From: Gp13-AA77 sp036521995
GTDB taxonomy: Bacteria > Acidobacteriota > Terriglobia > UBA7540
DNA: 28,269 bases
Reading direction: 5' to 3'
Assembly (NCBI GenBank): GCA_036521995.1
Contig: DATDGR010000046.1
Location: 1 to 28,269 of the forward strand
Shown: piece by piece, positions 1 to 7,699 of the stretch
Layout of the letters: each line of letters starts with the position of its first letter
Position numbering within the stretch: the first letter of the stretch is position 1
The notes under the pieces: generated by a model
Told to the model about the DNA's origin: nothing
What the model saw: only the letters and a program-made list of their open reading frames with translations
The model's database searches: none
Program-made: the position numbers and the translations under genes

Positions 1-606
1 ATTCTGATTGCCGATGGCTCCGGCCGGGATGGTCTCTGTGGTGCGAGTGCCCTGAACGGTGACGCCGGCCATCATCTGGGTTCCGAGCGACTCCGTCGTT
101 CGCTGGATCTTTGATTGGCCTGAGCCGTCCTCGTCGAGCCGCTTTCTCCCGGCGAATTCCGGCCGCTCACCTTTTCGGCCGTGAGCCGTCATCTCGACCG
201 CGGTCTTGTCGGTGGGGTCCAGCAGGTAGCTGACGCCGGTTACTGGATCGCTGATGTTCACGATCTTGCGCGGCGCACTGGCTGCCGACCAGGGCCCGAT
301 GCGGGAGATGGTGGCGTCACGCCGCGTGCGGCCGGCGCTGTCGCGGTACACTTGCGCCGTTTCCGTATGGTTGATCTGATTGCCGTCGGCCAGAGTCTGG
401 CTGGTCTCGGTGGAGGCCTGCGCCGAGAACGGAGCGCCCGTCACCGGCTTCAGCCCTTCAAACATCGGTTCGCCTCTAACGAAGAAGAACCGGCCGTCGG
501 GCGGAGGCAGAGGAGGCGCTGCGTCGGGTGCTTGCGCCCAGGCGTTTGCGCCTGCGGCGAGAAAGCCGAGCGCGAGGCCCAGCAGGGTAACGAGCTTCCG
601 ATTCAT
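1..606 (-). CDS. Secreted protein of unknown function, C-terminus cut by window edge
   Basis: The first 202 residues are visible and the frame stays open to base 1. The ATG at 606 is preceded by AAAGGAG at a good distance. Residues 1-25 form a signal peptide: a short basic start (MNRK), a hydrophobic core and an ANAWAQA end, so export to the periplasm or beyond is expected. A proline-rich stretch follows (APPLPPPDG). Then comes a region with QTLADGNQINHTETAQ and YRDSAGRTRRDATIS, a pattern I know from secreted acidobacterial proteins of unknown function. No catalytic motif is seen. It lies 67 bases downstream of the anti-sigma gene on the same strand, so it may belong to the sigma/anti-sigma transcript. 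The reading is certain; the function is unknown. Confidence 0.8.
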   Translation of the reverse strand, partial: MNRKLVTLLGLALGFLAAGANAWAQAPDAAPPLPPPDGRFFFVRGEPMFEGLKPVTGAPFSAQASTETSQTLADGNQINHTETAQVYRDSAGRTRRDATISRIGPWSAASAPRKIVNISDPVTGVSYLLDPTDKTAVEMTAHGRKGERPEFAGRKRLDEDGSGQSKIQRTTESLGTQMMAGVTVQGTRTTETIPAGAIGNQN

Positions 607-673
607 GTTGATGCTCCTTTTCGTTCTTGAGACCGTTGTGCCACCGGGCGCGCGGTCATTCCAAGGGTCGGCC

Positions 674-1423
674 CTATAAGGGTTCTTGCACAAATCGAAT
701 CGCCCGGGCCACGCCATCCTCGCCGATCACAACGTCGGCCGTCAGGGGCTGGGTGTAAGCTTCTTCGCTGACCGAGAGCCCCAGCAGGCCGAGGTCTGCT
801 TCCGACAGCCGGATACGGACCACTTCAGCCGAGCCCAGTGGCTCATCGTCGTCTGCGAAGGGCAAAGGAATGAAGTCGTTCAGGTCTGCGGAGTTTTCCC
901 GGACCGGCAGTAGCCGGTGGGCGGCCGAGGTGGGGGCCCCATGAGCAGCGTCCAACGCCGGCCGGGCCGGACGTCCTGCTCCGAGCAGCAGTGACGGGGC
1001 CTGGGATCCGCCGGCGGCGGGAGCAATGGCCGTCACCTGAGCCGCAGCCGGATCGGGCGGCTCACCCGGTACCATCCATCCGGTCCGGGAAGCGTGACGC
1101 CACAGCAGCCCACCACCGAGCGCCAAGACCAACGCCGCGGCGGCTGCCATCCACCCGGCCACCGTCTTCCAGTGAAGCCGGCGGCCTGTCTGGGTACGGA
1201 AGGCATCGAGCAGGCGCTCCTCCGTGCGCCCCGAGGCCTGCTGATCCTCGTCGGCGAAGGCCAGGGCCCGCAGCATGGCTGCAACCTCACGCGTCCGATG
1301 CAATTGCCGGGCGCAGCGCGTGCAGGCCTGTGCGTGTCCCAGAGCGGTGTCGAGTGCGCTCGCCTCCACACCGCCCGGCTGATCGATTTCATACACAATC
1401 GCCCTGAAACTTTGACAGTTCAT
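674..1423 (-). CDS. Anti-sigma factor with N-terminal zinc finger and one membrane helix
   Basis: This 249-residue protein is the expected partner of the ECF sigma factor just upstream. Its ATG overlaps the sigma stop codon in an ATGA (4 bases), which implies translational coupling. The N-terminal domain has the His-x3-Cys-x2-Cys signature of zinc-binding anti-sigma domains (H30, C34, C37 in HAQACTRC). Residues of about 88-108 form a single membrane helix (MAAAAALVLALGGGLLW). The remaining 140 residues would then be periplasmic and are Ala/Pro-rich with an acidic patch (PFADDDE). From the family, the cytoplasmic finger domain sequesters the sigma factor until an envelope or redox signal releases it. 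The signal cannot be told from the sequence. Confidence 0.85.
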   Translation of the reverse strand: MNCQSFRAIVYEIDQPGGVEASALDTALGHAQACTRCARQLHRTREVAAMLRALAFADEDQQASGRTEERLLDAFRTQTGRRLHWKTVAGWMAAAAALVLALGGGLLWRHASRTGWMVPGEPPDPAAAQVTAIAPAAGGSQAPSLLLGAGRPARPALDAAHGAPTSAAHRLLPVRENSADLNDFIPLPFADDDEPLGSAEVVRIRLSEADLGLLGLSVSEEAYTQPLTADVVIGEDGVARAIRFVQEPL

Positions 1424-2046
1424 AGGCTTCTTTCGATGTGCCGGGGCGCCGAATCTGCCCGGGCCGTGGGCGCCGCCGCGACGCGCTTCAGCTTGGCGAG
1501 CAGCAGCTCTCGTGCCCGGTGAAGTCGCGACCGGACCGTGCCCACAGGACAGCCGAGAACGCCGGCTGCCTGTTCATAACTCATTTCGTGCAGATCACAG
1601 AGCACGACGGCCTCTCGATGGTGCGGCGGCAGAGTGAGCACGGCTCTTCGCACCCGCTCCACGGTCTCGGCTTCGGCCAGGTCCGAGAGCAAGTCCGAGA
1701 GAGCCGCCGGCTCCGTGAAACCGTTCCCTCCTTCGGATGACGTCTCTGGGAAGCCCACATAGGGGCTCTCTTCAGCGACATAGCGCAGCACGTGGTTTCT
1801 GCAGATGCCGTAAAGGAATCCCCCCAGCGTGCCCCGGGCCGGATCGAACGCCTTCATTTCGCGGATGAGCGTCATGAAGACTTCCTGCGTAATCTCTTCG
1901 GCAAGGCCGGGGTTGCCCGTCATCTGCAAGGCAAAGCGGTAGATGGCTCCTTGCCGGCGCCGGTACAAGGCGACAAAAGCGTGCTCGTCGCCGGCGATCA
2001 TGCTACGCAGAAGATCGCCATCAGATGCCTGTGGTTCGGGTGTCAT
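1420..2046 (-). CDS. ECF-family RNA polymerase sigma factor
   Basis: The protein has 208 residues and two domains of a group 4 (RpoE-like) sigma factor. Region 2 spans about residues 20-90 and includes LAEEITQEVFMTLIREM and FLYGICRNHVLRYV. Region 4 spans about 133-186, with LPPHHREAVVLCDLHEMS followed by a helix-turn-helix (YEQAAGVLGCPVGTVRSRLHRA) that contacts the -35 element. The linker between them is long (about 40 residues). The first gene of a minus-strand cluster, it is followed with a 4-base overlap by its anti-sigma factor. The ATG at 2046 has only a weak ribosome site (AGAG). Such pairs usually activate their own promoter; the AT-richer stretch at 2065-2090 is where that promoter would lie, but I cannot define it. 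Confidence 0.92.
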   Translation of the reverse strand: MTPEPQASDGDLLRSMIAGDEHAFVALYRRRQGAIYRFALQMTGNPGLAEEITQEVFMTLIREMKAFDPARGTLGGFLYGICRNHVLRYVAEESPYVGFPETSSEGGNGFTEPAALSDLLSDLAEAETVERVRRAVLTLPPHHREAVVLCDLHEMSYEQAAGVLGCPVGTVRSRLHRARELLLAKLKRVAAAPTARADSAPRHIERSL

Positions 2047-2210
2047 CTCTAGCTTTGACGGTCTCTGCGCTCAGTTACGTTACATATTCAGAAAGGGGCG
2101 GCCTGGAGTTCCAAAAAGACTCTTCAGGTTTTGAGATCAAGATCCCCTGACCGAACCGGGCAGGCAGCAGTCGTAGGAACAAGGGTCAACAGAAAGATAG
2201 GAAGGGCAGG

Positions 2211-2236
2211 AACCGCCGGCCGAACGCCGGCCGGTT
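2211..2236. repeat. GC-rich hairpin upstream of the Tat-ACP gene (REP-like)
   Basis: AACCGCCGGC pairs with GCCGGCCGGTT around a CGAAC loop (10 pairs, one bulged base). The core GGCCGAACGCCG at 2218-2229 recurs exactly at 5631-5642 in another intergenic hairpin. No T-run follows on either strand, so it does not look like an intrinsic terminator. It sits between the divergent sigma and ACP genes. Confidence 0.45.
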
Positions 2237-2285
2237 GACTGGTGCGGACCTTGGGAGTAGTATCGCCACAAAGAGGGGATGGCCT

Positions 2286-2711
2286 ATGACGGAAGATCCA
2301 TCCAGGCGGAGATTCCTGAAGCGCGTCACCACAGCCCTTGCCGCCGGCGCCAGTGGAGCCGTCTCGCCTAAAGCTGCCGCGCGCGCCCGTTCAGCCCCGC
2401 AGGCCGCGCCGCAGAGCAAACCCAAGAACGCCACCGTGGAAGACCGGGTGAAGCACATCATCGTCGAACATCTGGGAGTCGACGAAGCCAAGGTGGTCCC
2501 GAAAGCGCGCCTGGCGGAGGATCTGGGAGCGGACTCCTTGGACGTGGTTGAGCTGCTGATGGCTTGCGAAGAGGCTTTCGACATCGAAATCGAGTGCGGC
2601 GATGAAGAAAAGCTCCGAACCGTCGAGGACTTGGTCCGCTATGTTCAGACCCATCTGAAGCCGCCGAAGGACTCAGGCAGCAAGAAGTCCACCGCAAGCT
2701 CCGGCCGGTAG
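2286..2711 (+). CDS. Acyl carrier protein with an N-terminal twin-arginine (Tat) signal
   Basis: The ATG at 2286 is chosen because GAGGGG (2273-2278) lies 7 bases before it; an in-frame start at 2235 has no such site. The 141-residue product begins with a Tat motif, SRRRFLK at residues 6-12, then a mild hydrophobic stretch (VTTALAAGASGAV) and an Ala/Arg/Pro-rich linker. Residues 48-123 are a canonical type II acyl carrier protein: ATVEDRVKHIIVEHLGV, then EDLGADSLDVVELLMA, with the 4'-phosphopantetheine serine at residue 84 (codon 2535-2537), and helix 3 (FDIEIECGDEEKLRTVEDL). The tail is Lys/Ser-rich. Acyl carrier proteins are normally cytoplasmic and about 80 residues long, so the leader is highly unusual. 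No fatty acid or polyketide gene is adjacent. The ACP domain is near certain; function of the leader is inferred from sequence only. Confidence 0.85.
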   Translation: MTEDPSRRRFLKRVTTALAAGASGAVSPKAAARARSAPQAAPQSKPKNATVEDRVKHIIVEHLGVDEAKVVPKARLAEDLGADSLDVVELLMACEEAFDIEIECGDEEKLRTVEDLVRYVQTHLKPPKDSGSKKSTASSGR

Positions 2712-2976
2712 AGGGCGCTTGAGAAGGCGCGTAAGATCGAAGATCTGCGCCCTGCGCTAGCTCGGCCCGTATCGGAGACGCGAAGCGCGGCCTGCGTAGT
2801 CAAGCGCAGCGGTCAGACGCTCTTTCCCTGCCGGCTCCGTATCTGTTACACTCTGTAAGACTGCGGCGCGGCTCCTCCGTCTGAGCGCCGCTGATTTCCA
2901 CTGCGTCTTCCTGCCAACAGGCGACGGTGCCGTTCTTTCACGGGCTCAGGGATTACGAATTGAAAGGGGACCGGGT

Positions 2977-5406
2977 ATGCAGACTCTGCTTCAGAACCTC
3001 CGCTTCAGCCTGCGCATGTTGGGAAGAAATCCCGGGATGACCATCACGGTGCTGCTCACCCTGGCCCTCGGAATCGGCGCCAACACCGCGATCTTCACCG
3101 TCGATTACGCCACGCTGCTGGCGCCGCTGCCTTATCCGGAACCGAACCAGCTGGTGATCGTCTGGTCGAAGATTCAGACCTTCCACAATAGCGTTTCCGC
3201 CGGAGATTTCACCGACTGGAAGCAGCAGAGCACAGCATTTCAGGATCTCTGCGCCTGGACCGGTAAATCCTTCAACATCGCCACCCAAAATCAACCCGAA
3301 TACCTCGAGGCTCGGCAAACCACTCCGGGCATGCTGCGGATGATGGGCGAGCCCATGCTGCTGGGCCGCGATCTCCTGCCCGAGGAGGGCGTGGAAGGGA
3401 AGAATCACGTGGTGGTGCTCACCCACAAGCTCTGGGCGAAGATGGGCGCCAATCCTCACATCATCGGAACCACGCTGCGCCTCGATGGCGAGCCGTACAC
3501 GGTGGTAGGTGTCCAGAGAGCCGGCCTCTTTGACCGCCAGGAAGAGCAACTCACCGTTCCGCTGGTCTTCAAGCCGGACCAAATCAACCACGACTTCCAC
3601 TGGCTGCTGGTCATGGGACGCCTGAAGCCGGGCGTCTCAGTCAAGCAGGCGCAGGACAATATGAACGCGGTGACGGCGCACATCGCCGAAGCCTACCCCA
3701 AAAGCAACAAGGGATGGGGCGCATTCGTCGAGCCGCTGAAAAACGACTTCCTGCCGCAGGAGCGAATCCACATGCTGTGGCTGCTGATGGGCGCGGTGGG
3801 TTTCGTGCTGCTCATCGCCTGCGTCAACGTGGCCAATCTGCTGCTCGCTCGCGGCATGACCCGGCAAAAGGAGCTGGCAGTCCGCAGCGCCCTGGGAGCC
3901 GGCCGCGCGACGATCTTCGGGCAGTTGCTGACGGAGAGCCTGGTGCTGGCGCTCGCCGGAGGTGCGCTCGGCGTTGGTGTCGGTTACGGCATGTTGCAGG
4001 GACTGATCGCGGCGATGCCGCGCAATACGCTGCCCAGCGAAGCGGACCTGCGGCTGAATGTTCCGATCCTGCTCTTTACGCTGGCCGCGACCACCCTGGC
4101 CGGTCTGCTGGCGGGCTCGGTTCCGGCCTGGTACGCAGCGCGCGTCGATCCCGGCGAGGCGCTGAAGGAAGGCGGCCGCACCGGTACCAGCGTCGCTAAA
4201 CACGAGCTGCGACGCATCCTGGTCATCGGGGAGTTCACGCTCGCCCTGGCGCTGCTTGCCGGCGCCGGCCTCGCCATTCACAGCTTCTGGAATCTGACCA
4301 AAGTCGACCTCGGCATCAAGACCGACCACATCCTCACTTTCTTCCTGCCTGTGCCTGACGAGAGATGGAAGGACAAGGATCCGGTGCTGATTACCGACTA
4401 CTACCGCGACATTCTCGCGCGCATCGATGCTGTCCCCGGCGTGCAGTACGCCGCGGCGATGACAGGATTGCCGCCTTACGGGGCCGGCTTCGGCATGCCC
4501 TTCACACTCGCCGGAGGCCCCACCTACGCCGATCCTTCGCAGCGGCCCTCCGCCGGCTTCGGCATGGTCACGCCCGGCTATTTCTCCACCTTCGGCATAC
4601 AGCTGGTCCGGGGGCGTACCTTCGACGACCACGACACGGCGTCGAGCCCCAAAGTGGCTGTGGTCAATGAAAGCTTCGTCAAAGAGCACCTCAAGGGGAT
4701 GGATCCTCTGCTCCAGCGCGTTCTGGTTGAGCAGCTGGTTCCCGGCGTGACCAAGCTGGGGCCGCCCATCGAATGGCAGATCATCGGCGTCTACCACGAC
4801 GTCCACGTGGCCGACACCCGCAATGTGCGCGGCGAGATTCTGATTCCGTTCTGGCAAATCCCGTGGCCGCAGGCCGGCTTCGGCGTGCGCACCGCTGAGG
4901 AGCCGGCATCGATGCAGGCCAGCATCGCCGCGGCCGTGCATTCCGTCGATCCGCAGATTGCCCTCGCGCAGCCGCGCACGATGGACGAAATACGCGACGG
5001 AAGCCTTTCCGACGAGCGCTTCACCCTGGTTCTCTTCAGCAGTTTTGCCATTGTGGCGCTGTTTCTGGCAGCGCTTGGCATCTATGGCGTGATGGCTTTC
5101 TCCGTAGCCCAGCGCTCGCACGAGATCGCGCTGCGTATGGCCCTCGGAGCTACGCGTAACCGGGTGGTTGGTCTGGTTGTCCGCGAAGGTGCGCTCTTGG
5201 CCGTGATCGGTTTGCTGCTGGGCCTGGTCGGCGCTTACTTCGTCGGCCGTGCCATGCAAAGCATTCTCTTCGGCGTGCGCGCCCTCGACGTTTCAGGCTT
5301 CGCGGCGGTGGGGCTCATCCTGCTGACTGCGGCGCTGCTGGCCTGTTATCTTCCTGCACGCCGAGCCGCCTCAGTCGAGCCCATGCGCGTGCTCAGGATG
5401 GAGTGA
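2977..5406 (+). CDS. MacB/FtsX-like permease of the acidobacterial duplicated orphan permease (ADOP) type
   Basis: An 809-residue inner-membrane protein made of two MacB-like halves. The first helix (residues 20-48, MTITVLLTLALGIGANTAIF) precedes a periplasmic domain of about 220 residues. The first FtsX unit follows (WLLMGAVGFVLLIACVNVANLLLARG, then RQKELAVRSALGAGR and two further helices). The second half starts near residue 410 (RRILVIGEFTLALALLAGAGL), has another periplasmic domain, and ends with a second FtsX unit (FAIVALFLAALGIYGVMAFSV, SHEIALRMALGATR, and LPARRAASVEPMRVLR at the C-terminus). AAAGGGGA at 2961-2968 is the ribosome site. In MacB systems the permease works with an ATPase as a mechanotransmitter; no ATPase gene is next to this one, which is typical of the acidobacterial family. 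The substrate is unknown. Confidence 0.9.
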   Translation: MQTLLQNLRFSLRMLGRNPGMTITVLLTLALGIGANTAIFTVDYATLLAPLPYPEPNQLVIVWSKIQTFHNSVSAGDFTDWKQQSTAFQDLCAWTGKSFNIATQNQPEYLEARQTTPGMLRMMGEPMLLGRDLLPEEGVEGKNHVVVLTHKLWAKMGANPHIIGTTLRLDGEPYTVVGVQRAGLFDRQEEQLTVPLVFKPDQINHDFHWLLVMGRLKPGVSVKQAQDNMNAVTAHIAEAYPKSNKGWGAFVEPLKNDFLPQERIHMLWLLMGAVGFVLLIACVNVANLLLARGMTRQKELAVRSALGAGRATIFGQLLTESLVLALAGGALGVGVGYGMLQGLIAAMPRNTLPSEADLRLNVPILLFTLAATTLAGLLAGSVPAWYAARVDPGEALKEGGRTGTSVAKHELRRILVIGEFTLALALLAGAGLAIHSFWNLTKVDLGIKTDHILTFFLPVPDERWKDKDPVLITDYYRDILARIDAVPGVQYAAAMTGLPPYGAGFGMPFTLAGGPTYADPSQRPSAGFGMVTPGYFSTFGIQLVRGRTFDDHDTASSPKVAVVNESFVKEHLKGMDPLLQRVLVEQLVPGVTKLGPPIEWQIIGVYHDVHVADTRNVRGEILIPFWQIPWPQAGFGVRTAEEPASMQASIAAAVHSVDPQIALAQPRTMDEIRDGSLSDERFTLVLFSSFAIVALFLAALGIYGVMAFSVAQRSHEIALRMALGATRNRVVGLVVREGALLAVIGLLLGLVGAYFVGRAMQSILFGVRALDVSGFAAVGLILLTAALLACYLPARRAASVEPMRVLRME

Positions 5407-5625
5407 GTCCGGCAGGAATGCAGACTAACGGCACGGGCCTTTGATGGCTTTGTAGCCCGGATGCACCCGCGCGTCAGCCCCTACTGATCGGATAGGAGTG
5501 GTGGTCAAGACCATCCAATCTGAACAAATTTCCCGTCTGGCCGTCTGACGATGGAAGAGGATTGCCCTGAGTCCTCTGTTTGCCATTTTTGGCGGAGATC
5601 GAAATTGACCCACTACCCTAGATCA
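5407..5625. other. Intergenic stretch without a gene, possible IS-end remnant
   Basis: No convincing reading frame or RNA gene was found between the orphan permease and the ABC exporter terminator region. The segment GAAATTGACCCACTACCC at 5602-5619 resembles the outer ends of some IS21-type elements, but no transposase, second end or target duplication is visible, so this is only a suspicion. Confidence 0.3.
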
Positions 5626-5649
5626 GGAAAGGCCGAACGCCGCCTTTCC
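5626..5649. terminator. Hairpin after the ABC exporter pair, candidate terminator
   Basis: GGAAAGGC (5626-5633) and GCCTTTCC (5642-5649) form a perfect 8-bp stem 12 bases beyond the stop codon of the minus-strand exporter gene. A short TTTT (5652-5655) follows only on the plus strand, so it would work best for rightward transcripts. It shares the 12-base core GGCCGAACGCCG with the hairpin at 2211-2236, so it may instead be a REP-like palindrome. Confidence 0.4.
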
Positions 5650-5661
5650 GGTTTTGCGGGC

Positions 5662-7614
5662 TTATTCGGACGAACTTCGTCCTGCTGGAATTTCCTGATC
5701 CTTGTACTGAAGCTGGTAGAGCTTGAAGTAAAGTCCGCGCCGGTCGAGCAGTTCCTGATGAGTGCCGATCTCGCGCACGCGTCCTTTGTGCATCACGATG
5801 ATCTTGGAGGCGTTCTGAATGGTCGAGAGGCGATGCGCGATCACGAGCGCGGTGTGATTCTCCAGCATGCGGCTGAGCGCCTCGCGGATGAGATATTCGG
5901 TCTGCGGGTCGATACTGGAGGTGGCTTCATCAAGAATCAGAATACGAGGCTGATGGGCGAGCGCCCGCGCGAAGCAGAGCAATTGCTTCTGGCCTACCGA
6001 AAGCGTCACGCCGCGCTCCTTGACGGGCTCCGCGAAGCCGAGCGGCAGGCTGTCGATGAAGCCAGCATTGACCTCGCGAGCGGCCTCGCGGATGGCGTCG
6101 TCGCTGATCCAGTCCGAGCCCAGGCGGATGTTGGAAGCGACGGTGCCGGAGAAAAGGAATGAATCCTGCAAGACCAGACCGAAATTGAGGCGCAGATCGG
6201 CCAGGCGAAGTTGCCGGATGTCGGCACCGTCGAGAAGGATCTGGCCTTCCTGCACGTCGTAGTAGCGCAGCAGCAGGCTGGTGAGCGTCGTCTTGCCGGC
6301 GCCCGTGTGGCCCACAACGGCCACCGTCTCGCCGGGCTCGATGGTGAAGCACACGTTCTCCACCACCTTGTGCTGGCCATCGTAGGCGAAGGTCACGTCG
6401 CGAAACTCGATCTGAGCGCCGGGAGCCGGCTCGCCGCCGTTGTGGCCGTCGCGGCGGCCTGCAGCCAGGCTCCTGCTCAAGCTGTGAGCCAACTCCGCGA
6501 CGGAATCCCGAACGGAGACTTCCGCATAGGGCAGCGGCACGGGGTTCTCGGGGTCGGCGATGGTGACCGGTGCGTCGAGCAGCTTGAAGATGCGCTCGGC
6601 GCTCGCCATGGCCGCCTGCAAGATGTTGTACTTGTCACTCAGGTCCTGGATCGGCCGGAAGAAGCGCTGCGAATACTGGATGAAGGCAATGGCTGTGCCT
6701 ACCGTTACGGCGCCGTGCAAGCTCATCAGGCCGCCGCAATAGAGAATGATGGCTACTGCCATGACGCCCAGGAACTCCACTGCGGGGTAGAAGAGGCCGT
6801 AAGCCAGAATCGAGTCCTTATAGGCCTCCATGTGCACACGGTTGATGCGCTCGAACTCCTGGGAACTGCGCTCTTCGCGATTGAAGAGCTGGAGCACGGC
6901 CATGCCGGTGAGATGTTCCTGCAGGTAGGCGTTGATGCGAGCGATGGCCAGGCGAATGCGCCGGTAACTCTCACGCACCGCCTTGCGGAACCACATCGTG
7001 ACCAGGATGATGCCGGGAAGCACAGAGAAGGTCAGCAGTGCCAGCTTCCAGTTGACGCCCAACATGATGGCCACGATGCTGAGCAGGGTAAACAGGTCGC
7101 CGAAGATGGCCACCACGCCGGAGGCGAACAGGTCGTTCATCACGTCCACGTCGGTGGTGACGCGAGTGACCATGCGTCCTACAGGATTGCGGTCGTAGAA
7201 GCTGAGATGTAAGCGCTGCAAGTGGGCGAAAATCTGATGCCGCAGGTCGTACATCACTTTCTGCCCCACGAATTGCATGGCGAAGTCCTGGCCGAACTCG
7301 AGGAAGAAGGCGATCAAGACACTGGGGAGAAAGAGAGCAAAAGCGATCTGCAGGATGCCGACAGCCGGATTCGGGCTGAGAAAGCTGGTCAGAAACCCGG
7401 GAACATGGGCCTGACCGGTGGGATCCAGGTAGCGGTCGACCTCCAGCTTGAGCAGATACGGCGGCACAGCCTGCAATAGGCCATAGAAGAAAATGGCGAT
7501 CAGCGCCAGCGCCACCACCCGCCAATAGGGGCGCAGATAGGTGAGCAAGCGCCGCATGAGGCGGGAGTCGTACGCCTTGCCAAGGACTTCTTCGTCGTGG
7601 AGGGAATCGGACAT
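5662..7614 (-). CDS. ABC exporter half-transporter (membrane plus ATPase domain), catalytically intact subunit
   Basis: A 650-residue protein starting at the ATG at 7614 (MSDSLHDEEVLGKAYD); an in-frame start 38 codons earlier would overlap the previous gene and would translate a repeat array, so it was rejected. Six membrane helices lie in residues 25-320. After an unusual linker of about 35 residues (SVRDSVAELAHSLSRSL and a Gly/Pro-rich part) the ATPase domain has Walker A GHTGAGKTT (435-443), signature LSVGQ (538-542) instead of LSGGQ, Walker B ILILD with the catalytic Glu at 563, and switch His at 594 (IAHR). The mate is the exporter just upstream. The combination of a degenerate signature here and a replaced Walker B Glu there is the pattern of heterodimeric exporters such as TM287/288 and BmrCD. 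A drug or lipid substrate is likely, but cannot be specified. Confidence 0.93.
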   Translation of the reverse strand: MSDSLHDEEVLGKAYDSRLMRRLLTYLRPYWRVVALALIAIFFYGLLQAVPPYLLKLEVDRYLDPTGQAHVPGFLTSFLSPNPAVGILQIAFALFLPSVLIAFFLEFGQDFAMQFVGQKVMYDLRHQIFAHLQRLHLSFYDRNPVGRMVTRVTTDVDVMNDLFASGVVAIFGDLFTLLSIVAIMLGVNWKLALLTFSVLPGIILVTMWFRKAVRESYRRIRLAIARINAYLQEHLTGMAVLQLFNREERSSQEFERINRVHMEAYKDSILAYGLFYPAVEFLGVMAVAIILYCGGLMSLHGAVTVGTAIAFIQYSQRFFRPIQDLSDKYNILQAAMASAERIFKLLDAPVTIADPENPVPLPYAEVSVRDSVAELAHSLSRSLAAGRRDGHNGGEPAPGAQIEFRDVTFAYDGQHKVVENVCFTIEPGETVAVVGHTGAGKTTLTSLLLRYYDVQEGQILLDGADIRQLRLADLRLNFGLVLQDSFLFSGTVASNIRLGSDWISDDAIREAAREVNAGFIDSLPLGFAEPVKERGVTLSVGQKQLLCFARALAHQPRILILDEATSSIDPQTEYLIREALSRMLENHTALVIAHRLSTIQNASKIIVMHKGRVREIGTHQELLDRRGLYFKLYQLQYKDQEIPAGRSSSE

Positions 7615-7615
7615 G

Positions 7616-7696
7616 TCAGTAGTCAGGAGCCAGAAGTCAGGAATCAGGAGAAAGCAAGGCCCTGCGATAGGCGTTGAGCGGGACTCCTGTCTCCTG
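7616..7696. repeat. Heptanucleotide repeat array with inverted copies between the two exporter genes
   Basis: Five consecutive 7-base units run from 7616 to 7650: TCAGTAG, TCAGGAG, CCAGAAG, TCAGGAA, TCAGGAG. About 33 bases on, two CTCCTG units (7684-7689 and 7691-7696) are the inverted form, so the block can fold into a hairpin of CAGGAG/CTCCTG pairs. It fills most of the 85-base gap and includes the place where a ribosome site for the downstream gene would be expected. A similar period-7 array is at 23253-23287. Confidence 0.6.
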
Positions 7697-7699
7697 CGG

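Noticed and set aside
3637..5259. A 540-codon open frame on the minus strand opposite the orphan permease
   Set aside because: It is antisense to a clear FtsX-type permease, with His/Gln/Arg-rich unnatural composition and no ribosome site; a GC-rich shadow.
5602..5619. An insertion sequence at 5.6 kb
   Set aside because: Only one short end-like motif; no transposase, paired end or target duplication.
6211..7212. A 333-codon plus-strand open frame
   Set aside because: Antisense to the ABC exporter's membrane domain and linker; composition is a codon-mirror of it.
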